A stretch of DNA of 64,000 nucleotides from Thermoanaerobacter pseudethanolicus ATCC 33223 (GTDB lineage Bacteria > Bacillota > Thermoanaerobacteria > Thermoanaerobacterales > Thermoanaerobacteraceae): assembly GCF_000019085.1 (NCBI RefSeq), contig NC_010321.1, forward strand, positions 752,501 through 816,500, written 5' to 3'. Both the position numbers and the translations under genes were made by a program. Below are positions 57,069-64,000 of this stretch, in pieces. A model generated the notes under the pieces. That model did not search any database and had not been told where the DNA came from. It saw nothing but the letters and a program-made list of their open reading frames with translations. How positions within the stretch are numbered: the first letter of the stretch is position 1; every line of letters starts with the position of its first letter.

Positions 57069-57404
57069 ATGGAGAAAATTATCGACATAGAAAATATAGA
57101 ACAAATTATAAAGGAAAATGATATGGTATTTCTTTATTTTTCTACACAAGATTGCGGAATATGTACTTCATTGCTTCCTAAACTTGAAGGAATGCTAGTA
57201 AACTATCCAAAAATAAAAAGTTTTCACATTCCTATTGACGAGATTCCGCTGGCTTCTGGTAAGTTTTCTGTTTTTACTGTTCCTACTGTAATAGTTTATG
57301 TGGATGGAAAAGAGGCAATAAGAGAGGCTCGTTTTATAAGTATGGACACATTGGAAGAAAAAATTTCAAAATATTACTCTCTTTTCTTTGAAGAAACTGC
57401 ATAA
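57069..57404 (+). CDS. Thioredoxin-family protein
   Basis: A 111-residue thioredoxin fold: VFLYFSTQDCGICTSLLPKL with C29 and C32, then SVFTVPTVIVYVDG with the cis-Pro. The CGIC active site differs from the CGPC of true thioredoxins and suggests a specialised disulfide exchange role. GGAGGG precedes the ATG at 57069; the frame is open six codons earlier but overlaps that site. Confidence 0.85.
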   Translation: MEKIIDIENIEQIIKENDMVFLYFSTQDCGICTSLLPKLEGMLVNYPKIKSFHIPIDEIPLASGKFSVFTVPTVIVYVDGKEAIREARFISMDTLEEKISKYYSLFFEETA

Positions 57405-57526
57405 AATTTTATGTAAAATTTTTTCATTTTTAATTTAAATTTAATTTGCTAAAGTAGTAGTTTTTTTGCCAAAATTTTTATATAATATTATGGGGTTGTT
57501 AAATGTTTTTTTGTGGAGGAAGCATT

Positions 57527-58459
57527 GTGAAGGGGAGAAACATTCTTATTGTCGATGATAACAAACTTACAAGGAAAATTTTGAAAGATATTTTAGAAAA
57601 TGCTGGGTATGGGGTGCTAGAGGCTAAAGATGGAGAAGAGGCTTTACAAATATACAGGAATAAACTACCTGATATGGTAATATTAGATATAGTTATGCCA
57701 GGCATGAATGGCTTTGACCTTTTAAGAATTTTGAGGAAAGAAGAAGAAAATTTGATGCTTCCTATAATACTTTTGACTTCACAGGACAATTTTGAAGAAA
57801 AAATTAAAGGGTTGGAATTGGGTGCAGATGATTATTTAGTGAAACCTTTTAATGACAAAGAACTTCTGTTTAAAGTCAATAATTTGTTTCAGCGGATAGA
57901 ACACAACAGAATGGCCAACCCTCTTACTGGTCTTAGAGGAAATATTGACATTAAAGAAGAAATAAAAAGGCGAATTAAAGAAAACAAGCCTTATGCCATT
58001 TTGTATATTGATTTGGACAATTTTAAGTCTTATAATGATTACTATGGTTTTCTAAGAGGAGATAATGTAATAAAACTTACAGCCAAAATTTTATCAGATG
58101 CTGTAAATCTGATTGGAAATGAAAGAGATTTTTTGGGACACATAGGTGGAGATGATTTTGTGATAATTACTACTCCTGATAAAGCTGAAGAGATGTGTAA
58201 GTATATAATTTCTCGCTTTGATGAGGAAATAAAGTATTTATATGACGATGAAGATAGAAAACGGGGTTACATAGAGACAATTGGTAGGACTGGCGAAAAG
58301 ATGATGTTTCCACTGGTGTCAATTTCTATTGCTATTGTCACAAATGAATTTAGAGATTTTAAAAATGATTTGGAAATAAGTGCAGTAGCTGCTGAATTGA
58401 AAAAGAAATTAAAGACAATGGATGGAAGTTGTTATTTAAAAGATAGAAGAAAAGGTTAA
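57527..58459 (+). CDS. Response regulator with REC and GGDEF-like domains
   Basis: A 310-residue protein. A REC domain at 1-120 has NILIVDDNK, the phospho-acceptor in VILDIVMPG, then LLTSQ and YLVKPF. A GGDEF-type domain follows at about 130-300 with LTGLRG, DLDNFKSYNDYYGF and the signature HIGGDDF in place of GGDEF; I see no RxxD inhibitory site upstream. It is either a variant diguanylate cyclase or a degenerate receptor. The GTG at 57527 lies 7 bases after GGAGG, and the earlier ATG overlaps this site. No histidine kinase is adjacent. Confidence 0.85.
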   Translation: MKGRNILIVDDNKLTRKILKDILENAGYGVLEAKDGEEALQIYRNKLPDMVILDIVMPGMNGFDLLRILRKEEENLMLPIILLTSQDNFEEKIKGLELGADDYLVKPFNDKELLFKVNNLFQRIEHNRMANPLTGLRGNIDIKEEIKRRIKENKPYAILYIDLDNFKSYNDYYGFLRGDNVIKLTAKILSDAVNLIGNERDFLGHIGGDDFVIITTPDKAEEMCKYIISRFDEEIKYLYDDEDRKRGYIETIGRTGEKMMFPLVSISIAIVTNEFRDFKNDLEISAVAAELKKKLKTMDGSCYLKDRRKG

Positions 58460-58471
58460 AGAAAAGGTTAA

Positions 58472-58500
58472 GGGCATACAACAGTATGCCCTATCTTTGT
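58472..58500 (+). terminator. Hairpin after the REC-GGDDF gene
   Basis: GGGCATAC/GTATGCCC perfect 8-bp stem; only a weak T tract (TATCTTTGT) follows, so termination may be partial. Confidence 0.5.
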
Positions 58501-58517
58501 ATAAAAGAGGTGAAAAA

Positions 58518-59252
58518 ATGTCTAATCCCTTTGTTCCCCATGGCAATTTTAAATGGGTTGTAATTGATGGAAGAGAGAGGGAAATTGGAGATAGTTTGTC
58601 TAAGTTAGGGATAAAAGTCTTATATACTGAAAAATGTGCAGATTTATACGATGCTATTTCTTTTCATCCCGATATACTTTTGCATCCCTTAGGAGACAGA
58701 GAAATCATTGTAGCTCCCAATGTGACACCAGAGTTTATACGCAAATTGAAATTAATAGGTTTAAAAGTAAAAATAGGACAAACTTTTTTGAAACGTAACT
58801 ATCCTTATGATATCGCATATAATGTAGCAAGATTGGGAAACACAGCTTTTCACAATTTCAAGTACACAGATCCTGTTTTGAGAGAGTCCTTAGAAAAAAA
58901 AGGTGTCAAGTTTTTAAATGTAAAGCAAGGTTATACAAAATGTAATATGGCAATCATAGATGATAATAGCTTTATAACTTCAGACAAAGGAATATTTGAG
59001 GTAGCAGTTAGCAATGGTTTTGAAGCGCTTTTGATAGAACCCGGAGGTGTTTTTTTAAAGGGTTTTGAATACGGGTTTATTGGCGGTGCAATGGGGCTTA
59101 TAGGAGAGAAAAAATTAGCAGTAACTGGTGTATTTAATTCACATAAAAATTATGAAAAAATTATTGAATTTTTAAATAAAAAAGGAATTGAAATTGTTTA
59201 TCTTACTTTTAAACAAATAAAAGACATTGGTTCCATCATTCCACTGATTTAA
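58518..59252 (+). CDS. DUF6873-type GME-fold protein
   Basis: A 244-residue protein whose pattern NVTPEFIRKL, KQGYTKCNMAIIDDNSFITSDKG and GGAMGLIG suggests the guanidine-modifying-enzyme (pentein) fold described for DUF6873. Enzymes of this fold act on arginine-like substrates through a Cys. One Cys is at about 146 in the TKCNM segment, but I cannot assign it as catalytic. AGAGGTG precedes the ATG at 58518. It sits between a signalling gene and a sporulation-type gene; function unknown. Confidence 0.6.
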   Translation: MSNPFVPHGNFKWVVIDGREREIGDSLSKLGIKVLYTEKCADLYDAISFHPDILLHPLGDREIIVAPNVTPEFIRKLKLIGLKVKIGQTFLKRNYPYDIAYNVARLGNTAFHNFKYTDPVLRESLEKKGVKFLNVKQGYTKCNMAIIDDNSFITSDKGIFEVAVSNGFEALLIEPGGVFLKGFEYGFIGGAMGLIGEKKLAVTGVFNSHKNYEKIIEFLNKKGIEIVYLTFKQIKDIGSIIPLI

Positions 59253-59307
59253 AACAGATAAAAATGATAAAAAGACACATATACTATTAACGAAGGGAGT
59301 GAGAAAA

Positions 59308-60186
59308 TTGCAACTATTTTCCATAGGTGTTTCAAAGGATTTAAAACTAGATGCAGAAAATTTAAAACATGGCTTAAAAAATTTAGCTGAAAATGGTATA
59401 AAGATTGCGATAAATTCTAATGTGTGTGGCTCAGTTACCTATTATAGCTTAAAAGTGGAGGATAAACAAGGCTTTAGCAATGTTGCGAGAATAAGAAATT
59501 ATATAGCGGAAGCTATTTCAGATATAATTGTTAACCAAATTGACAAACGGATAATAAAAAAATTAATCAATAAATATTACCATTATTTTTCAGAAGATGA
59601 AAAGGAGGAAATAGAAAAAATCGCTTACAATATTTTAGAAGATGATGTGAATAAAGAGACATTTAAATTAGCAAAAAAAGAGCAAATTTTTGTATTGGTA
59701 AGAGATTTTTTAAAAGAGAGTGATTATATAGACTTAGAAGGGTTTGTGAACTTTAGACTGAGGGATTTTATTGGTGAACTTAGCGAAGTAACAGATAAGG
59801 CTGTTGATGAATTTTTAATGAAAAAAGAGTACAATGAGTTTATAGGTTTACTTAAATACTTCGTCGAATTACAGGATTCAAAAGTTGAAATATTGAATAT
59901 CATTGTCGATAAAAATGGCAAATTTAAACTTTATGATGAAAATGACAAACCAATATCTAATGATTTTATTAATGAAATAGTTGCTGAATTAAAAGATGGT
60001 GTTATAAGTGATGAAGATGCTTTGATAAGCACGCTTATAACCATTGCTCCTAAAAAAATATTTTTTCATTCTATTAACAATATGAGAGATAATGAAATTC
60101 TAGAGACGGTTAAAAAAGTTTTTAATGACAAAGTAGAAATTTGCTATGGCTGTGAATTGTGTTCAAAGATTAAATGTGAAAAATAG
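59308..60186 (+). CDS. Sporulation protein YtxC-like
   Basis: A 292-residue protein resembling the YtxC family: an N-terminal domain (MQLFSIGVSKD ...), a middle helical part with a long charged region, and a C-terminal domain ending IEVCYGCELCSKIKC-like (VEICYGCELCSK) with three Cys. Family members are found only in spore formers and lie upstream of thrS in Bacillus as here; role unknown. The TTG at 59308 is 9 bases after AAGGGAG; the GTG at 59299 is too close. Confidence 0.75.
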   Translation: MQLFSIGVSKDLKLDAENLKHGLKNLAENGIKIAINSNVCGSVTYYSLKVEDKQGFSNVARIRNYIAEAISDIIVNQIDKRIIKKLINKYYHYFSEDEKEEIEKIAYNILEDDVNKETFKLAKKEQIFVLVRDFLKESDYIDLEGFVNFRLRDFIGELSEVTDKAVDEFLMKKEYNEFIGLLKYFVELQDSKVEILNIIVDKNGKFKLYDENDKPISNDFINEIVAELKDGVISDEDALISTLITIAPKKIFFHSINNMRDNEILETVKKVFNDKVEICYGCELCSKIKCEK

Positions 60187-60210
60187 CCCAGCTTAAGGCT
60201 GGGTTTTAAA
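60187..60210 (+). terminator. Terminator after the YtxC-like gene
   Basis: CCCAGC/GCTGGG stem with short loop and TTTT. Confidence 0.75.
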
Positions 60211-60268
60211 ATTCGTCAAAATCTGATATTATTATATTTGTGATTTTTTAAAATTTAGAGGTGGTGGA

Positions 60269-60868
60269 ATGCAATTTTTAACAAGGATGCTATTTTTAGC
60301 TTTTGTAGGAGCAGCTATTGGATGGCTTACGAATTTTGTCGCCGTTAAAATGTTATTTAAGCCTTTGAAACCTGTAAAAATTTTCGGTATTACGTTACAA
60401 GGACTTATCCCTAAAAGAAAATATGAAATTGCTAAATCAATAGGTGAAATTGTGGAAAGGGAATTGTTATCTTTTAATGATTTATGGGACAGGCTTTTAA
60501 CAGAAGAAAATCGCAAGTTTCTATTATCGAATTTGGACTTAAAAGTTAAAGAAGTTACAGAAAATAAACTTCCTTCTTTTCTTCCCAAGGCTATAAAAGA
60601 GATGATATCAAACTACATTGGTGATATTATAAATAGAGAAGTAGAAGTATTTTTAAATTCTCCTTCTAATGAAGTGGTAGAGATTATTTCAACAAAACTT
60701 AAAATATCAGAAATTGTAGAGGAAAAAATAAAAAGCTTCAAATTAGAAAAATTGGAGGATGTGGTGATAAAAATTGCTCACAGTGAACTTTATATGATAG
60801 AGATTATGGGGGGAGTTTTAGGGTTTCTAATAGGAGTATTGCAAGCAATTGTGATACAATTTTTATAA
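60269..60868 (+). CDS. DUF445-family membrane protein
   Basis: A 199-residue protein with a hydrophobic helix at each end (about 3-22 and 180-198) around a charged helical middle. GAAIGWLTNFVAVKMLF is the DUF445 signature, and a related MGGVLGFLIGVLQ closes the protein. This short YheB-like form is common in Firmicutes and of unknown function. AGAGGTGG precedes the ATG. Confidence 0.82.
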   Translation: MQFLTRMLFLAFVGAAIGWLTNFVAVKMLFKPLKPVKIFGITLQGLIPKRKYEIAKSIGEIVERELLSFNDLWDRLLTEENRKFLLSNLDLKVKEVTENKLPSFLPKAIKEMISNYIGDIINREVEVFLNSPSNEVVEIISTKLKISEIVEEKIKSFKLEKLEDVVIKIAHSELYMIEIMGGVLGFLIGVLQAIVIQFL

Positions 60869-60875
60869 GTTATTA

Positions 60876-60904
60876 TTGACAAATGTCCGAGAGGAAGATA
60901 TAAT
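60876..60904 (+). promoter_or_regulatory. Promoter of thrS
   Basis: TTGACA and TATAAT at 17-base spacing, start expected near 60911. Confidence 0.88.
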
Positions 60905-60910
60905 GATTAA

Positions 60911-61134
60911 AAAATTAAATATTAAAGCAATGAGGGGGAAAGTAGATATTTAAAGAACATCACAGAGATTGAATGACATAGGCTGAGATCATTCAAATGT
61001 TCTGAATATCGAAGACCACCCCGGAGCTGCGGATGATGAGTCCGAACGGTTATTCCGATATAATACCAGAGTATAAAAAAGAGTGGAACCGCAGATAACC
61101 TCTGCCTCTTTACGGGGTAAGAGGTTTTTTATTT
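60911..61134 (+). promoter_or_regulatory. T-box leader of thrS
   Basis: A 250-base leader with stem I (GAACAT ... ATGTTC), a candidate Thr specifier ACC at 61015 in GAAGACC, and the T-box core AGAGTGGAACCGCAGATAAC (61079-61098). A terminator of AACCTCT/AGAGGTT plus T run (61097-61133) follows. Uncharged tRNA-Thr would pair with the specifier and T-box and favour read-through into thrS. Confidence 0.9.
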
Positions 61135-61165
61135 AAGAGAAAAATTTTACAAAGGAGGTAATTGA

Positions 61166-63070
61166 ATGATTATAATATTAAAGGATGGCACACAAAGAGA
61201 ATTTGAAAAGGGTATGACAGTTTATGAAATAGCTAAAAGTATAAGTGAAAGATTAGCAAAAGAAGCCGTCGGTGGAAAGTTTAATGGCAAAGTAGTGGAA
61301 CTTAATACAAAAATTGAAGAGGACGGAAAATTAGAAATTTTGACTTTTGATGATGAAGAAGGAAAAAAAATTTATTGGCACACTTCTTCCCATATTTTAG
61401 CACAAGCTGTAAAAAGGCTTTTTAAAGATGTGAAATTGGCAATTGGTCCAGCCATAGACAATGGTTTTTACTATGATTTCGACACAGATAGGCCTTTTAC
61501 AACGGAAGACTTTGAGGCTATAGAGCAGGAAATGAATAAAATTATAAAAGAGGATTATAAGTTGGAAAGATTTGTTCTTCCAAAGGATAAAGCTATAAAA
61601 TTAATGGAGGGAAAAGGTGAACCTTATAAAGTGGAGCTAATTAAAGAGATACCAGAAGGGGAGGAAATTTCTTTTTACAAACAAGGAGAATTTACTGACC
61701 TTTGCGCAGGACCTCACCTTATGTCAACAGGTATGGTAAAGACTATTAAATTGTTATCAGTTGCTGGTGCCTACTGGAAAGGCGACGAAAAAAATAAAAT
61801 GCTTCAAAGAATATATGGAATAAGCTTTCCTAAAAAAAGCATGTTAGATGAATATTTACATATGTTAGAAGAAGCAAAAAAGAGAGACCATAGAAAATTA
61901 GGGAAAGAGCTGGATTTGTTTAGTATCCACCCTGAAGGACCAGGCTTTCCATTTTTCCATCCTAAAGGAATGATTATAAGAAACATTTTAGAAGATTTTT
62001 GGCGTAAGGAACATATGAAGCACGGTTATCAGGAAATAAAAACACCTATAATTTTAAATGAGGAATTGTGGCGTAGATCTGGACACTGGGACCATTACAA
62101 AGAAAATATGTATTTTACTGAAATAGACGGTGAAACTTACGCGATAAAACCCATGAATTGTCCTGGAGCAATGCTTGTTTACAAATCTACAATGCATAGT
62201 TACAGGGATTTACCCTTAAGACTTTGTGAATTGGGTTTAGTGCATAGACATGAACTTTCAGGAGTTTTGCATGGGCTTATGAGAGTAAGAAGTTTTACTC
62301 AGGATGATGCTCACTTGTTTATGACTCCTGAGCAGGTAGAAGACGAAATTTTAGGGGTTATAAATTTAGTGGATTATTTCTATAAAATCTTTGGCTTTGA
62401 GTATTTTGTTGAATTGTCTACACGTCCTGAAAATTCTATGGGGTCTGATGAAGACTGGGAATTGGCCACAAATGCTTTGATTTCTGCTTTAAACCGCGTG
62501 AATTTACCATATAAAGTTAATGAGGGGGATGGTGCATTTTACGGACCCAAAATAGATTTTCATTTAAAAGACAGCATAGGTCGTACATGGCAATGTGGAA
62601 CTATCCAATTAGATTTCCAGATGCCTGAAAGGTTTGAACTGGAGTATATAGGCCCAGATGGAGAAAAACACAGACCTATAATGTTACACAGGGTAATTTA
62701 CGGAAGTATAGAAAGATTTATTGGAATTCTTACTGAACATTTTGCGGGGGCTTTCCCAACTTGGCTGGCGCCAGTACAAGTTAGAGTTTTGCCTATATCT
62801 GATAAACACTATGCTTATGCCCAAAATGTATATGGGCGTCTGTTGGAAAATGACATAAGAGCTGAATTGGACGACAGAAATGAAAAAGTAGGATACAAAA
62901 TACGAGAGGCACAACTTCAAAAGATTCCCTATATGCTGATTGTAGGGGATAAAGAAGTAGAACAAGGGACAGTATCTTTAAGGTCAAGAAAAGAAGGGGA
63001 TCTAGGTGCTATTTCCTTAAGTGAGTTTATAGAAAAAATTCTTAAAGAAATCGCTACAAAAGCTTTATAA
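61166..63070 (+). CDS. thrS: Threonyl-tRNA synthetase
   Basis: A 634-residue class II synthetase. It has an N-terminal TGS domain (1-62) and an editing domain with HTSSHILAQAVKRL and CAGPH. The catalytic core has motif 2 around RVRSFTQDDAH, the zinc Cys/His in KPMNCPGAM, and motif 3 HRVIYGSIERFIGIL. An anticodon-binding domain ends the protein. AAGGAGGT precedes the ATG. It is controlled by the T-box just upstream and closed by a strong terminator. Confidence 0.98.
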   Translation: MIIILKDGTQREFEKGMTVYEIAKSISERLAKEAVGGKFNGKVVELNTKIEEDGKLEILTFDDEEGKKIYWHTSSHILAQAVKRLFKDVKLAIGPAIDNGFYYDFDTDRPFTTEDFEAIEQEMNKIIKEDYKLERFVLPKDKAIKLMEGKGEPYKVELIKEIPEGEEISFYKQGEFTDLCAGPHLMSTGMVKTIKLLSVAGAYWKGDEKNKMLQRIYGISFPKKSMLDEYLHMLEEAKKRDHRKLGKELDLFSIHPEGPGFPFFHPKGMIIRNILEDFWRKEHMKHGYQEIKTPIILNEELWRRSGHWDHYKENMYFTEIDGETYAIKPMNCPGAMLVYKSTMHSYRDLPLRLCELGLVHRHELSGVLHGLMRVRSFTQDDAHLFMTPEQVEDEILGVINLVDYFYKIFGFEYFVELSTRPENSMGSDEDWELATNALISALNRVNLPYKVNEGDGAFYGPKIDFHLKDSIGRTWQCGTIQLDFQMPERFELEYIGPDGEKHRPIMLHRVIYGSIERFIGILTEHFAGAFPTWLAPVQVRVLPISDKHYAYAQNVYGRLLENDIRAELDDRNEKVGYKIREAQLQKIPYMLIVGDKEVEQGTVSLRSRKEGDLGAISLSEFIEKILKEIATKAL

Positions 63071-63106
63071 AATCAAAATGCTCCTTTAAGGGGCATTTTG
63101 ATTTAT
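63070..63106 (+). terminator. thrS terminator
   Basis: Fifteen-bp stem with one mismatch (63070-63084 with 63090-63104) and a short loop. Confidence 0.85.
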
Positions 63107-63172
63107 TGTTTATTGAAAGAATTTAAAAAACGTGATAATCTAAAATTAAAATATCAATTTTGAGGGAGAGGT

Positions 63173-64000
63173 ATGAAAAAGAACTTAGAGGTTTACAAGC
63201 ATTTGAAATACAACATAAAAATGAATATGATAAATGGTCTTGCATGGGCTATAGGCTTTAATATGGTTAACCCTTTTATTGGAATATATGCCATAAAATT
63301 AGGAGCCGACGATTTTCAGGTATCTCTTTTAAATTCTCTTCCCGCCCTTATGGTGGTAATTGGAGTAATTCCTGTGACCTACTTGATTAATAGCTTAAAG
63401 AATGTTCATAAATTTGCTTATATTGTTCTTTATATTGCACGAGCTTTTTATTTTTTACTTGCTCTTGCTCCCTTTTTTGATAAGGAGTTCCAACCGTGGA
63501 TTGTAGTCATATTAGTAGGAGTAATGAATTTACCTTCTATGGCAGTTGGTATGTGTTGGCAGTCTTTTATGAGTGAATTAATTCCTCCAGAATATAGAAG
63601 TAAAGTTTTCGCTGACAGAAATTTTTGGACGACAATTGTGGCAACAATTACAGTTTTGGTAACAGGATGGTTGCTTGATAAAATAGTTTTCCCTATTAAT
63701 TATCAAGTAATATTTACTGTTGCATTTATTTTCGGATTAATAGAATCTTATTATTTTTCAAGGTTTCATGTAGTAAAAAGAGATTTGGATGAAGCCAAGC
63801 CCGGAAGTTTTTATGAAGCTTTTAGAAACATGTTTGAGTCTAAGAAATTTATATATTTTAATGTAACTTCTTTTATATATTATTTTGCATGGATGATGGC
63901 TTGGCCCATCTTTACCATATATAAGGTAAATTTTTTGCATGCTAACAATGCATGGATGAGTATATTTACTATTGTTTCCTCTATTGGGTCTATTTTAGCT
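63173..64000 (+). CDS. MFS-type transporter (3' end outside window)
   Basis: 276 codons are visible before the right edge; the frame remains open. It has at least seven hydrophobic helices. An N-terminal segment VYKHLKYNIKMNMINGLAW leads into helix 1, and after helix 4 comes ELIPPEYRSKVFADRNF, which resembles the loop motif of major facilitator proteins. It is likely a drug or metabolite exporter; substrate not evident. GAGGGAGAGG precedes the ATG. It was not fully assessable because it is cut. Confidence 0.78.
   Translation, partial: MKKNLEVYKHLKYNIKMNMINGLAWAIGFNMVNPFIGIYAIKLGADDFQVSLLNSLPALMVVIGVIPVTYLINSLKNVHKFAYIVLYIARAFYFLLALAPFFDKEFQPWIVVILVGVMNLPSMAVGMCWQSFMSELIPPEYRSKVFADRNFWTTIVATITVLVTGWLLDKIVFPINYQVIFTVAFIFGLIESYYFSRFHVVKRDLDEAKPGSFYEAFRNMFESKKFIYFNVTSFIYYFAWMMAWPIFTIYKVNFLHANNAWMSIFTIVSSIGSILA

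Overview
The window is low-GC Firmicutes chromosome. Gene content (CotJ coat proteins, two alpha/beta-type spore DNA-binding proteins, YtxC-like protein, SigA, RpoN, a CggR-headed glycolytic operon, a T-box before thrS, strong AGGAGG ribosome sites, frequent GTG/TTG starts) and the AT-rich codon use suggest an anaerobic spore-forming thermophile of the Thermoanaerobacter group. This assignment is inference from gene content and order, not from a database match.

Layout. 1-4.97 kb: end of a cobalamin methionine synthase, a YbaK deacylase, the cotJABC operon on the minus strand, and rlmD. 5-14.5 kb: accessory genes (patatin, AhpD-like, glycosyltransferase plus PlsY-like pair, HIRAN protein plus rarA), two tiny membrane-peptide genes, and collapsed pckA and DUF-type pseudogenes. 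14.6-20.3 kb: probable 6S RNA, TGS-nucleoside kinase, a CC/Se-motif gene caught between two copies of a ~115-bp repeat, a chemoreceptor stub, radical SAM protein, ferredoxin and a spore protein. 20.3-29.3 kb: Lon-like protease, queG, nth, VanW protein, a PerR-like regulator, HAD phosphatase, acylphosphatase and rpoN. 29.4-36.8 kb: cggR-gap-pgk-tpiA-gpmI-eno-secG, the complete lower glycolytic operon with an operator-like site. 36.8-45.2 kb: dgt, dnaG-rpoD, two tRNAs, trmK-nif3, rnpB, deoD and manA.

45.2-51.6 kb is a scarred region between two nearly identical tRNA-Val genes (anticodons GAC and CAC). Each is followed by a decayed tyrosine-integrase C terminus. Inside are a GC-rich foreign block (broken mobA, cation/proton antiporter, PII-like protein), an ArsR-permease-redox protein cluster with a clear operator, and pepV. 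51.7-57 kb: lgt, a ~300-bp long-palindrome element, a GAF-type Met-sulfoxide reductase, a NifU domain, a decayed TnpB transposon end, a spore protein, sirtuin, cold-shock protein, hslO and a five-tRNA cluster (Val, Asp, Phe, Gly, Cys). 57-64 kb: thioredoxin-fold protein, REC-GGDDF regulator, GME-fold protein, YtxC-like, DUF445, T-box-thrS, and an MFS transporter cut by the right edge.

I see no complete new defence or biosynthetic system and no CRISPR array. The most interesting items are the structured palindromic element at 52.5-52.8 kb, the gene trapped between duplicated flanks at 16.5-17.2 kb, the HIRAN-RarA pair, and the tRNA-Val/integrase scars with their foreign cargo.
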